A stretch of 39,481 bases of DNA. Source: Haplomitrium mnioides (taxonomy: Eukaryota; Marchantiophyta; Haplomitriopsida; Calobryales). Under the pieces are notes generated by a model. It worked only from the letters and a program-made list of their open reading frames with translations, did not search any database and was not told the DNA's origin. The stretch lies in assembly GCA_049999725.1 (NCBI GenBank), contig JBNGIS010003992.1, forward strand, positions 38,813-78,293, read 5' to 3'. Both the position numbers and the translations under genes were made by a program. Shown here in pieces: positions 1 through 10,013 of this stretch (position 1 is the stretch's first letter; the number at the start of each line of letters is the position of its first letter).

Positions 1-420
1 TGGAACTTTGTTTGATTACCTTTTCAGCCCTCTTGATCTTCCCTTGGCCAGAACTTCATTTGATCACCTTTTCGGCCCTCTTGATCTTGTTTCGGCTGGA
101 TTGTTGATGGATCGTCCTTTCAGCAGTTCGTTGCTTACTTCTCCCTCTGGCCGGAACTTTGCATGATCTTCTTTTCAGCCCCCTTGATCTTGTTCCGACC
201 GGACCCTCAATATATCGTCGTTCCGCAGCCTCATCGTCATAAGAACTAAGTGCGCAATAAACTCCCGTCAAACTTTCAAATCTTACCTTGTTGAACTTTC
301 CCCACCTGCTTGGTCGGATCAGTGATAGATCATGGTTTCGGCTCGCTTGTTCTTGGTCTGGCTGGACTTGTGATAAATCGTCTTTTCGTCGCTCTTCTCT
401 TGGTCTTCCCCGTCGGATTC
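1..420. repeat. Degenerate ~50-bp tandem repeat inside the left LTR
   Basis: Units of about 50 bp recur with a shared core of the type CCCTCTTGATCTTGTTTCGG (starts near 1, 50, 103 and 157, with weaker copies up to about 420). The copies differ at many positions, so the array is old. Such internal repeats are common in the U3 part of long plant LTRs. Confidence 0.5.
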
Positions 421-1198
421 CCATGAAGCTTTGTGGTGCCCACCCAGTTTCCGTCGAGGTTTCGTGGACATCTTGGGATTGCGATGTGTCCGCAGCGCCC
501 CACGGAGTCCCTCTGACCCGAAACTCGGATGAATTGTTGCCTTGCTCTTCCCGTTTAGCATTGCCATTGCCTTAAGCACTCCTCACTGCCGCCAAAATGG
601 TGACAAGTTGCCTCTTCGTTAGTCGCCGCTTCGCTTATCCTTATTTCGCCTTCTTCGGACCCATCGAACCCCTCTTATTGAATCCCTGTTAAGTGAGCAT
701 CCTACGCAAGGAGGCTGATCAGAACCCACTTAACTGGGGCTCTCCATATAGGGTGGCTGGTCTCCGTCGAACTCCTCGGACCCTCAAGAGCCGCCACATC
801 ATCCATTGGATCCCGTGAAGCGCGTTGGGGCCGCCACGTCATCCGCAGCGCCCCACGAACTCCTCTCCTTCGAGTTGATTCTTCGCCTTGATCGCCATCC
901 TCTTGGTCCAATTGCATCATCTAGCTTCTGATTATGGAGCGCCTCCTTCCCTTCTCTCCTAGGTGACCCATCGCGGGGGCTCATCCTCTTTGAGTTCATC
1001 TAACTGCCTTCTCTTTCCCTATCCTCGCTTGCTAATTTCTCCTTCGTTCATTGTTTGTTGCCAAGGGGCAAGTTCTCGTAGTGCTATGACCCCTGATCCC
1101 ATCGCGTGACTCGCATCCTGACTCTCTCCCCCTCGCCTTCACTTTTGGTAGCTCCTCTTTTGACTTCCCCTTTACGTGATTCCTCTTTGGGTGATGAT

Positions 1199-1342
1199 GG
1201 TCTCCCTTGGTTGATCTACCTCTGACGATCTCCCTCTGATGGTCTCCCTCTGACGATCTCCCTTTGACCTCTCCTTGAGCCCTCTGCTCACCCTTGTCAT
1301 GATCTCCCTCTGTTGATCTCTCTCTGATGATCGTCCTCTGAT
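1199..1342. repeat. 14-bp minisatellite, about 8 copies
   Basis: The unit GATCTCCCTCTGAC repeats with an exact 14-bp period from 1199 to 1268 (five copies) and from 1301 to 1342 (three copies), with a 32-bp interruption between. Variation is limited to one or two bases per unit. It lies in the GC-rich LTR-like block and has no coding meaning that I can see. Confidence 0.8.
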
Positions 1343-2610
1343 AAGAATTGCTGCAAGTCCCTTTGATCCCCTTGCTAGTCTTCTTCCCTGACTCATTTGA
1401 ATTCCACAGGGCTCCCCCTTGCATTTGCAGGATCCATAATATTCATTGGGGAAAGCAGAAAAGAAAGGAAGAGAAGGGAAAGGGGAAAGAGTAGAGAGGT
1501 GCAATATTTCCACAACAACAATAAAACAATAAAATGTAGCAACACACAGCATGCTAACAAAAACTGATGGAATCAACTAGGCTAAGAAGTTCAGAATTTA
1601 CAAAAAATGAAAAAACTCAAACACACTCGGCCGACAACTATAGTGTAAGTTTTGTTTTTGCAATTGGAAGAAAGATAAGAAAGGACTCTACCAGAAAGAG
1701 AAGTCCACCTCCTTGCTACTATTTGTTGTCCTTCCAACTTTTGTTGCTTTTGTGTTCAGGTTTGAGTCATTTCTCCAGCAAAAGGTAAACCAATATAAAG
1801 ATTGTAGTTTAAGTGTTAGCTATGTTTTGATGATAGAGACTTAGGAATCATCTCAGCTTGTATAAAAATATGATTGATAGCTTTTTATTGTTCCACTCAA
1901 CGGCTTGGCTAAAATTGACTTGTATTTTTTACTCTAAGTGTAACAATGATAAAGCGTTGATCTCTGCCTCTAGAGTTTATACCCTACTAAATGTTTGAAT
2001 GATTATCTTTGTGATGTCTAACCTTGTCTTGCTTCTTTGAAACTGACATAGTATATAGTTTGAATCGTAGCATATCCCAATAGTTATAGGAGTAATAAGA
2101 ATGTTTTCCAACCCTTGCAAGATAATAAAGATTCTAGTCAATTAGTAGGAATGCTATTCCATGTTCTATATCCATATATAGATCGTAGTTTCGTTTTTCC
2201 AAAGACTCATGAGTAAATTCGAAATGTTAATAAATTATGTAACTAGAGTATCAACCCGCTATTTGAATTCTAGTATCAAAGATTTATAAGTACCTTCAAA
2301 GTTTAGAATTCCATTCTTCTGTTGGACATAGATTAGTTATCAGCCCTTTAGGTCTTTTGAACCTTCACAATAACCAACAAGATATCCATCATTTATCCAG
2401 TCCAAAGCAACCACATGAAGTTCCAATACTAATAGATTTTTGTAAATTGGTAGCCATAACTCAACTACCCCACTTGCTAGCTACCAATCTATAATAAAAA
2501 CCATAAGTCAATTCCTTATAATTATTTTGCTACCACTGCTTGATGTTGTCTTCAACGTGGAAGATTGACTGTTGCGTCCAAACAAACTGTATTGCATACA
2601 TTTCCTCTAA

Positions 2611-2680
2611 AACTTAGACTCCTAACACTCAATTCCAACCAAAACTTAGACTTTCAACACTCAACTCCAACCAAAACTTT
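2611..2680. repeat. 32-bp tandem repeat, 2.2 copies
   Basis: Two adjacent 32-bp units (2611-2642 and 2643-2674) both start AACTTAGACT and end CAACCAA, followed by the beginning of a third. They differ at five or so positions. Confidence 0.75.
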
Positions 2681-3538
2681 ACTCTCTATAGATATTCAAA
2701 CAACAACTTCATATAGCAATCAATCGATTGTTAATAACAAACAATGTTCCATCTTTGACTATAACAATTGTCTTGAACCCTTACCATCTCTACTCCCAAC
2801 TTAATCAATATGGCTAAATATATCCAAAGGATCTATTTGTTTCCGCCTTGTGACATATTTCCCTAAGAACTTCAAACCCGACTAAAGGAAAATGACACTA
2901 AGCTGATTATTGAGTTGCATATCCTACCAGAACATGAAAACCTTAGAATCATCATAACCCATCTTTTATTATTGGAACCATTGTAAGTTCATAACATCTT
3001 GCCTCCCAACTTTAAGAACATAGCATGATATCTAAGAACCTATTTGTTGATGTCTTTCAATAATTTGTACAAGAAGCCTAGATTCGAAATGATTATATAA
3101 CAATACACACATTCCAAACTTGGAAGATATCTCCAACCCAAATCTATAAACCTTACTCATATACTCGTATGATAGCAATTGAAATCAAGAAACACCAATA
3201 TCATAAACAAGTATAAGTTGCTCAACCTCAAAAAACTATTCAAAGCTATGATCATCTAGCTCATCCTACCAATGCGGAAAATACATACCAGACACTAATC
3301 GACTAGATTGGTAAACTTGAGAGGAACTTAAGAAGCAAAAATTTTCCCTGCTTATAGTCGCTTATTCATTTATATCTCCTTATTGCTCCCTTTAAAATCG
3401 TGAGGCTGTAGGCCCAAGATCCCTCCTACCTAGCTACCTATTTTTTCCATATTTACAATCCAACAATCTATATTTTGTGAGCCTTGGATACTACTTTACC
3501 CTTTAGAAGAGTTTGCTAGTTATTAAGTGACCACATTC

Positions 3539-3605
3539 AAGAACCAAAAGTTAAGCTTTACTAAAGAACTGAAGTTAAGCCTTTTAAAGAATCGAAGTTA
3601 AGAAA
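3539..3605. repeat. Short tandem repeat, ~25 bp, 3 copies
   Basis: Three units of about 25 bp have the form AAGAACYRAAGTTAAGC. It is a local duplication of no evident function. Confidence 0.6.
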
Positions 3606-3999
3606 CCTAACTTGAAATACCCAAAAGTAAACTCTATGTTAGGTCTTCTATGCTTCTTGTCTCACACTCACCAATAAACTACAATGACCATCAAGAAGTT
3701 GGGATTCCTCCCCATATACCTCAACCAAGTATGAAACAAGGTTTATTTGTATACTATTGTGCCCCATCAAGTCCAAGATAAGAATACAATAGTTTAATTT
3801 GATTCAAGTTTGCTCCATTTCTTCTTGCACATAATTTATCATATGCATGTTCTCATGTTAATTTTTTAGTGCAATCATGTTTGATAAACCTCAACACAAC
3901 ACCAAAGTAGGCTCTTATTTTCGAGAATAAGTACAAAAGCCTCCCAATTCCACTTGACAAAGAATTGTCACATATCCTTACTTTTGGTAGCTCCTACAT

Positions 4000-4732
4000 C
4001 AAACTCTTGTTTGTTGTATTTCCAAAGGTCTTTTTTATTTAGTTATTGCCAATCATACTTATATTTTTGAGAATCTCTTCTCTAAATCACCCACTTCTTG
4101 CTTCAAAATTTTTGACTCTTTAGAATGACTTCTAGATACTTTCTTTGTTTCTTTCTCCAAATCATGTTAGTTAGCTTCTATTTTTCTTATGAAGCAAACT
4201 CCTCCAAAGAAGATAATTGGTTGTAAGATTTTTTCTTCTTTGTTTTCTTCTTTTTTATAGCCAATAAGTTTCTAGGCTTCTTTCTATTAGTTCGTTGTGA
4301 CAATTCAAAATTTTCAACGACATCAAAGGCTTTCTCAAATGTTGTAGGCTTTTGTTGTCAATAGCATCATGCATTGACATCCATATTCTTATGATATATG
4401 ATTCAATACAAAAAAACTCCATATGTAGAGGATTCATCTTTGAATGTAGACATTATGCTTAGTGAATGTGTTTCTAGAGTGACATATGCTTCACTCTCTT
4501 GATACTAATCAAGTCTCCTTGCTTTTAATTCATGCATTATTTCACATAACTCCTATAATAATGTTCCTCTCAATAACAAATAGGTAGATTTTAATATGGG
4601 ATCAAATGAAATATACCACTTCTGCGCCAAATGTGTTAATAGACCTCTCAAAAAATTAGTGGTGGTGGTTCTCACCTTTTAATATTGTCTCAAGAAGACA
4701 TCAACTGAATCTCCACCTTTATTTCTACTAAA
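4000..4732 (-). pseudogene. Relic of retrotransposon gag (minus strand)
   Basis: On the minus strand, pieces between about 4730 and 4100 read as a broken gag. One piece is a segment with KWYISFDPILKSTY, which resembles the KWYxSLxPxxxxSW/Y signature of plant Ty3/gypsy gag capsid domains. It is followed by a piece with ELCEIMHELKARRLD and then by one with AIDNKSLQHLRKAF, like the region after the capsid where gag proteins carry a list-of-alleles motif. Several stops and frame changes interrupt it, so it cannot be expressed as one protein. It abuts the left terminal repeat of the two-gene element at 4733, so that element may have inserted into this relic. A different low-complexity gene is possible. 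Confidence 0.4.
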
Positions 4733-4771
4733 AACAGCCGCTACTTTAAACTAGAAACCGCTACTGAGTTC
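4733..4771 (+). repeat. Left terminal inverted repeat, copy 1
   Basis: AACAGCCGCTACTTTAAAC at 4733-4751 matches the left end of copy 2 (14583-14601) at 18 of 19 positions. It is followed by a second, related subterminal block (AACCGCTACTGAGTTC) that copy 2 also carries in altered form. Its inverted partner occurs only at the right end of copy 2. Confidence 0.65.
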
Positions 4772-5627
4772 AAGTTGTATTTCGCGTTGGAAAATATATT
4801 TTTTCACAATTTTGTTTCCTTAAAAATTTCATTTTTTGATAAGGACAAAACTTTTCATAAAAAAATGATCAACTTGAAAATGGGTTTATTCAAATACCTA
4901 TTGTATTTTGGAAAAACTTTAGCGTTCAATATTTGGTAAAATTTTTCTTTAAAATATATTATACTTTGGTAAGATAAATAAACAAGAGAGAATGTTGAAA
5001 ATAATGGTAAAATTATAGTAAGTTTTTAATGCTTTTCTAAAATTTTCAAAAAAACCTTCAAGATATAAAATCCTATATTATTTACCAAACAAAAATATTA
5101 AAAAATGATATTACAACATACACTGACATATAAATCTCTAATCTAGTAAGAGTTTCTTTGAACTTGTATTTACATATGTAACAGATAAAAATGCATACCT
5201 ATACTTGCAAAGACTTCAAGTTAGCACATCGTTAAAGATGATGTTTTTCTTAAAAATCAATTTGATACTCCAAAGCAAGCAAGCAATGAATAATTAAAAG
5301 CTTGAAAAATTGAATATCCAAAACAAAACCACAATGACTTAGATGTAGAATGATATTGTTATTGAAGATTGTGAGAAATTTAATGAGAAGCTAAGAAAAA
5401 AACTAAAAACTCACAATTGAAGAAAACTTTTATAAAAATCCAAATTAGTCAAAATGGAACTTCCATGCTAACATAAACTTCATTGCTAATTTTTACAAAA
5501 ATCAATAAGTTCTATTCAAAAATCATTTTTTGAAAGAAAATGGATCGTCAAGAAAATACTTAATAACTATTATTTGGAATGCTACAAGAATAAAGATCAA
5601 ATACAAAATAATTTTAGGAAGAAAAAC
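4772..5627. other. Subterminal non-coding DNA, copy 1
   Basis: AT-rich sequence between the left terminal repeat and the 3' end of the methylase gene. Clear similarity to copy 2 resumes only from about 5460 (aligned with about 15330). Unlike copy 2, this stretch has no palindromic array. I see no gene. Confidence 0.5.
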
Positions 5628-5633
5628 TTTATT
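5628..5633 (-). terminator. Poly(A) signal AATAAA of methylase gene, copy 1
   Basis: TTTATT on the plus strand gives AATAAA on the minus strand, 16 bp after the last codon of the C-terminal open frame. The same signal lies at the same distance in copy 2 (15497-15502), which supports the gene's 3' end. Confidence 0.6.
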
Positions 5634-5648
5634 TTTTATAAAAGTACA

Positions 5649-6292
5649 TCACTCTACAGCTACAACTTCAGTCCTATCCCTTTCAAGAGGAATGGTCTTA
5701 TCCAAATCGATGGACTTTGAGGCTTGGGTATTTGCCATGCACAAGAGAATCCAGTTAGAACTTTTGAGTCTTGGAAATTGCAACAGAATCACTAGATGCC
5801 CCAGTAGTACCAGGAGGAACAAGCTCCTTATGGTACCCATACATAATTTGTGATTCTATGACATCAAATGGCAAAGAAGCCATTGTCAAACTCTTTGGGT
5901 AATATAGATAGACTAATGTCTATCATATTCCACAACAATATAATTTTGCATCAACTTCAAAGCACACACAAGGCTTGTGCCTGACTCAAGCAAAGATCTA
6001 AGATCCAATCTTGTTGATTTGACAAATGGGCAATCAAAAAATTGTATAAAGCCTCAAACTTTTGGTACACATTCACAAGAGTATCATCTTCTAGATGTTT
6101 AAATATTGCCAAAACAACTTGATAGTTGAAATCACTCCACATTTTTTGTCGTGGACGGCCGCTTGCATTGTCAAATTGTAAGTTCAAGAGCTTCATACTC
6201 TTTTTGCCTCCTTTGCATAGTAGTTCACAGTCGAGTACTCATGGGCATGAGCAACTTTGGGACCTTCCAAATGATGAATATTGTTTTTGTCT
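5649..6292 (-). pseudogene. Methylase exon 4 (motif I and C-terminus), copy 1
   Basis: The exon begins after TACTACAG, a good 3' splice site. It encodes a piece containing VNVYQKFEALYNFLIAHLS and then DWILDL. This corresponds to the QKPxxLxxxLIxxxxxxxDxVLDPF stretch of N4/N6 methylases, the region around motifs X and I. A frameshift follows, after which ESGTSLVCALK can be read in another frame; this matches the SAM-binding motif I FxGSGT with G changed to E. The final part ends in a Ser/Thr-rich tail with LDKTIPLERDRT before the stop. Copy 2 has the same order and the same tail, which supports a real ancestral exon. Confidence 0.65.
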
Positions 6293-6415
6293 CTGTAGTA
6301 ACAAAAACAAATCACACATTGCAAAGAAAACCAAAGAAAAGTAAACAAGATAAACTTAAACATTAAAAAATGAAAACAAAACTTACTATATATCTTGGTT
6401 GATAGCATATCAAAC

Positions 6416-6943
6416 CTCCAAAAGAGCATCCTCTACGATGACAAATTGTTGAGAAGAATGAATGATGACAAAGACCAAAAATCATAAGTTAATAAACAAT
6501 AGCAAAAAAAGAGCCCATGTCAAAAATGTTGTCTTTTGTAAAGTCTTGGAATTTCCATGCTTGTATTCTTTTAGGTTCTACAAGTAAGGAATATCAACAA
6601 TTGCTAAAGTGAAACTTCTTGGCTTCACCAAGCCCTTTAATTGTTGAGCGCTAGACTCCCCGTAGACTTGATAAAGCGCCATGTTGAGTCCAGCAACATA
6701 GGATATTAAGTTCTCATCTTGCTCTTTAGACCTTTTTTTTAGTTGGAGGGACATCAACATCATTTTGTTGTCTTGACTTCCACTCTCTAGGTTTCTGACA
6801 ATGGAGCACAAAGGCAAGAGGGTATGATACAAGGGTTGGGCTTGGTCTTGATCTTTGGGGGCTTCTTTGACCCCAGATCTCTTTCTCTCTTTTGCATTGG
6901 CCATCAATTTCTTGGCAAGCTACCGTTTAAATGTTTTGTCACC
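6416..6943 (-). pseudogene. Methylase exon 3 (catalytic motif IV), copy 1
   Basis: Starts after TGTTTACAG (a clear 3' splice site) and ends at GAG|GTTTGA. The readable frame (6907-6578) ends FTLAIVDIPY, followed in the genome by a stop. DIPY matches the catalytic DPPY motif IV of DNA amino-methyltransferases; the hydrophobic run before it is the expected beta strand. Copy 2 continues the same sequence as DIPYGYNLKE. After the motif, a frame change leads to a segment ending FVIVEDALLE that both copies share. A D at the first motif position is more typical of N6-adenine enzymes than of N4-cytosine enzymes (SPPY), but it is not decisive. Confidence 0.65.
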
Positions 6944-6984
6944 CTGTAAACAACATAGAGAAATAAATTAGAGGAAAAAACAAA

Positions 6985-7600
6985 AACAAGGAACTTGACT
7001 TGAAAAAGAAAGAGCAATCAAAGAGAGATAGGACTCAAGAGTCCATGCTCATATGGACTCTTGAATGTATGCATGTATGGACTTCGAAGTCCATGCTTGG
7101 ATGGACTCTAGAGTCCATGCATTGTAGAACCTTGAAGTTCCTATGCGTAGGGACTTCAGAGTTTAGGCAAGCATGGACTTCACAATCCATGCAAGCATGG
7201 ACTCTTGAAGTTCCAACACGCAAAGGCTTGAGGGTTCATACACGCATGGACTCTTTAGAAGATGTCCATGTGCGGATGAAAGAAAATTCAAAAACAAAAG
7301 TATTGGAAAAAAAAAATCAATAATTCTTTGAAACACAATTGGAGAAGGGAAAAAACCTTAACACAATTTCTTGAAGCTTGAGTAGAAAGAGACATCTTTG
7401 ATTCCTCTGTGAGGATAGAATATTCAATCCTAGCCTCCTTCTACCAGCTATAGTAAACATTAGAACAAAATGATTTGACCATCATCGCTAAAACTTTATA
7501 TCTCAAGTTTGTGGGGCATTTCTTTGATTAAAAGCTCCATGGCTTCCACCCGTTTCAAAACTAAAATTTTGATTTTGTCAGAACGACTCTAAAAAAAACC
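6985..7600. other. Intron-like DNA between ParB and motif IV exons, present only in copy 1
   Basis: Between the ParB-coding part and the motif IV exon, copy 1 has a stretch with a 24-bp palindromic array and AT-rich DNA. Copy 2 passes directly from its ParB frame to the motif IV exon region with only about 100 bp between, so copy 2 has lost roughly 880 bp here, including the end of the ParB region. Confidence 0.5.
7039..7254. repeat. 24-bp palindromic tandem array, 9 copies
   Basis: Nine contiguous units of exactly 24 bp, typified by GAGTCCATGCNNGCATGGAC plus four bases. Each unit is itself nearly palindromic. Because the period is a multiple of three, the array is open on both strands and can be read as an octapeptide repeat (for example EVHACLNS on the minus strand). 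The splice-site pattern suggests that it lies in an intron. The same repeat family occurs with the same period in copy 2 at 17926-18242, but at a different intron. Confidence 0.85.
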
Positions 7601-8798
7601 TCCAAAGTGTCTACTTCATGTTCTCCATTCTAAGAGATCCTTTTGCAAGATTTTTCTCCCACATTGTAAAGATGCTCTATTTTAACTCCTAGAGTTCTCC
7701 ACTTCAAAACACATGTTGGAACCAAATGTCTCGAGAAGTCACAGTATAGAGTTGAATTTGGCTTGATTTCCTGAGTCTCTAGCACAAGTTTTCTTTTCAA
7801 TTCTTGAGATGACACCATCCCACTCTCCATATAATGCTAATGCATATAATTCACATTTTGAATTGAAGTCATCTCCAATTGGTAGCATTGGTTAGAATTG
7901 TCATCAAGGGCAAAAAATTTGGGCTTCTATTGGTGTGAGCCCTATGTAGATATAATAGTTGCAAACTGAAAGCATAGGAGTTTTTGTTCTATATATTGTA
8001 ATTAAAAGCTTCATTGCAACAACATTGTGATTGCCTCAAGCAATTTTGTAGGGGTACTTGTTAGAGTTTCTCATGTTGAACTTTGACTTATCTTTCAACC
8101 CACACTTAAGGTCCACAATCACAATAAAGAACAAATGCATATACTTATTGGTGAGCATTCTCTATGCTAGAAGCTCAACAAAATGTTTGATCAACCTCCA
8201 AATCTAAAATAGCCTTGAGTTATCCACTCCAAGTTTCAAAAGGTTCAAATTGTTCAACCGAATAGTGATGGTTTCCTCTATACTCTGCACCACTAGATTG
8301 TAGACTCTCTTATCTTGTTTTTGTCCTTCAAAGATAGTGTGTGAGGATCAACCTACTCCTTTTCTTGATAGATCTAGAGCCCCTTGTGTGCTTGCCTCTT
8401 TGCTCTTGATATTGGAGCCTACACTAGCTCGACTTCTTCCTTTGAGCTGCTCGAAGTGGAAGATGAAGGGACCACCAAAGAAGAGTTGGTTGGAGATGGG
8501 GACAAGACTAGCTCCTCCTTAAATGGCGGTACGGGCACCGGCTTCTTCTTGGATGAGGTTGGCTTCTTCTTTTTTGGAGCCTCAGCTAGCTCCACCTCCT
8601 TTCTTTTCTTAATAGCTGAAGGTCCACATGTTGCTGCCACTATCATTGTCATTGTTGATAGATGGGGTACTAATTGTGCCACGTGAAGGCATTGCTACAC
8701 TTTTAAAATTTTCAAGCTCAGAACAAATTTGATGAAGTCCTTTCAACCCACTTTGCGTCTAGGTAGGCATTGACAAAGTTAAAAAGAAATTGAGAAAA
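7600..8798 (-). pseudogene. Methylase exon 2 (linker and ParB-like domain), copy 1
   Basis: The exon begins after a pyrimidine tract and TTTTAG at 8799. First comes a low-complexity linker (8682-8419, minus strand) rich in Lys, Ser, Pro and Val, e.g. KKKKPTSSKKKPVPVPP. Further on, in broken frames near 8180-7900, come LTNKYMHLFFIVIVDLKCGL, then a GNHN motif and YYIYIGLTPIEAQIF. This is the order in ParB-like domains: a strand, the GxHR-like motif, a strand, then LTxxEAxxxAxxxN. A one-base shift moves the frame to one reading ALDDNSNQ and continuing to about 7630 with CDFSRHLVPTCVLKWRTLG. Copy 1 keeps the His of the GNH motif that copy 2 has changed to Tyr. Several stops prevent expression. 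Confidence 0.55.
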
Positions 8799-8834
8799 CT
8801 AAAAAAAAAACAAGAAATGGTCAAAAGTCTATTT

Positions 8835-8950
8835 ATGGACTCGGAGGGCTTCATTAGGTGGTCTAGACCCGAAGGGGCACAAGAGTCTATACTCGCTTGG
8901 ATTCGGTAGTCCATGTGCGCATGAACTTCATAGTCCATGTACGCGAGAAC
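8835..8950. repeat. 24-bp palindromic tandem array, ~5 degenerate copies
   Basis: Units such as TAGTCCATGTGCGCATGAAC recur at exactly 24 bp (8883, 8907, 8931), with weaker copies to the left. It lies in the intron between methylase exons 1 and 2, the position that in copy 2 holds the 13-copy array. Confidence 0.7.
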
Positions 8951-9013
8951 AAGGATTTGCAACAAAAAGTAAAAAAAACAACTGAAAAAAAAATCTATTT
9001 AGTCTTATCTTAC

Positions 9014-9356
9014 CGTTATTGCCAACTGACGCTAGATCTTTGGTGAAGATATACCTTAGCTTCATCTCATTGAAGTAGATTTTTTTTGGTGATGTCTTGG
9101 AGAGCATGATTGATGTCTTTAATTGGCCAAACAGGCTTATATAGGCTCTATACCCCTATCAAATCATAGTAATTTGGACTAGAAGGCCTATGTTGAAATT
9201 TCCACCTACCCCGTGAAAAAAATAAAGTTGATGGTCAATGTCTTTATTGGTTCCACAACAAACTAGCCATTTGTAGGCTAGTTTTTGTGTCTCAAGAGTC
9301 TTCAAGACATTGGAAAACTGATATGGCTTTAATTGAGATGCTTTGGGAGCATTGCC
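9014..9356 (-). pseudogene. Methylase N-terminal exon, copy 1
   Basis: The exon runs from an apparent 3' splice site (CATCATAG|GGC) to a consensus 5' splice site (AACG|GTAAGATAAG). In its frame it reads NAPKASQLKPYQFSN and later TNKDIDHQLYFFHGVGGNFN and LLVQITM, matching copy 2 closely, before a stop. Both copies share an in-frame TAG at the same place directly upstream; that is best explained as the end of an intron rather than as an independent mutation. The function of this region is unknown; no domain is recognised. Confidence 0.55.
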
Positions 9357-9797
9357 CTATGATGCATTTTCTCTGAAATGTAAGACATTAAAAATGAGGG
9401 GGAAAATTGTACAAAAAAAAGTTCACAAAGAACCAAAGGAAAAAAATGGCCAAATCACAAGGAAATGAAAAAATTACCACAACAACAAAAACAAATCGGA
9501 AAGTGAACATGCGCGCTTCTTTATACCCATATTTCAAAAAACTCGTTTTCTCGCAAAAAATGATTCACGGAGCTCTTCACACGCAGGTTTGTCTGGTGCA
9601 AAAAAAAAGATTAGTATATAAAGCATTGGTTGTTTTCATCTTTCCAATTTCTTTTTTCATTTCCTTCACAAAAATTTCACAACTTTTTCGTTTTGTAAGA
9701 TGTTCTTCAAAAACACATCTTTTAAGTATACTATCACAAATTAAGAATATTTGTTAAAACAATTCCTCAATTTTCTTTTTTTCATTGTTATTTTTCA
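9357..9797. promoter_or_regulatory. Divergent promoter region, copy 1
   Basis: AT-rich DNA between the two head-to-head genes. TATATAAA at 9615-9622 faces the DUF7869 gene, about 180 bp before its start position. TATAAA on the minus strand at 9525-9520 faces the methylase gene. Near 9540-9575 a block TCGTTTTCTCGC followed by AAAAAATGATT is conserved in copy 2 (18847-18870), where TTCTCGCCAAAA resembles a plant E2F site with one mismatch. Transcription start sites are not visible from sequence, and any unseen 5' exon of the methylase gene would also lie here. Confidence 0.5.
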
Positions 9798-10013
9798 ATA
9801 GCTAAAGTGCTCAAAGACAAGAATAGGCTTGAATTTCATTCATGTTCATAGAAAAGTCTTACTTTTGGCCAACAACCTGAGATAGTTTCAAACTGTTGTT
9901 CTAAGTAGGCAAGCATTAGAATGCCTAAAGCAATAAGTGTGATGGCAAGTATTTTGGGGAAAAATTGGTGGTTGTTGAATTAGATGGGTTGATAGAAGAA
10001 AATTGAGCAAGTG

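Larger units (their letters stand above)
1..1430 (-). mobile_element. GC-rich LTR-related sequence, minus orientation, truncated by window start
   Basis: This stretch is much richer in G+C than the AT-rich DNA that follows. Read on the minus strand, it shares ordered blocks with the plus-strand LTR region at about 36090-36600: a GTGGGGCGCTGCGG-type block, a GATGACGTGGCGGC block, a block around CCCACTTAACTGGGG matching CCCACTTAGCGGGG, and a repeated AAAGTTTGACGG block. I therefore read it as part of an LTR of the same retrotransposon family, pointing left and continuing beyond base 1. No gag or pol domain is visible inside it, and the small open frames across it are not convincing proteins. 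The exact outer boundary near 1430 is inferred from the drop in GC content. Confidence 0.55.
1431..3999. other. AT-rich DNA without recognisable gene
   Basis: Stops are dense in all frames and I recognise no domain. The composition changes sharply at about 1430. The only structure seen is two small tandem repeats (listed separately). It may be a heavily decayed retroelement, but I could not identify reverse transcriptase or integrase motifs. Confidence 0.5.
5649..9356 (-). pseudogene. ParB-domain DNA methyltransferase, decayed copy 1
   Basis: This is a spliced gene with at least four exons, inferred by comparison with copy 2 and from splice sites: 9356-9014, 8798 to about 7600, 6943-6416 and 6292-5649. 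The order of parts is an N-terminal region, a Lys/Ser/Pro linker, a ParB-like domain, methylase motif IV (DIPY), and methylase motif I with an acidic-ended C-terminus. ParB-like domain plus N4/N6 DNA methylase is a known architecture in bacteria and phages; its presence in a spliced plant gene is unusual. The gene is broken by several stops and frameshifts, for example a one-base shift after the ParB core and another inside motif I. The first exon begins at an apparent 3' splice site (CATCATAG|GGC), so a further 5' exon with the true start is probably undetected. Neighbour: the divergent DUF7869 gene, sharing the promoter. Confidence 0.65.

Noticed and set aside
2300-3500. Copia-type integrase or reverse transcriptase on the minus strand
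   Set aside because: A short DGYLVGY-like phrase looked suggestive, but no catalytic motif or consistent frame followed.
9407-9757. Lys-rich plus-strand protein
   Set aside because: It lies across the divergent promoter and is not conserved in copy 2.
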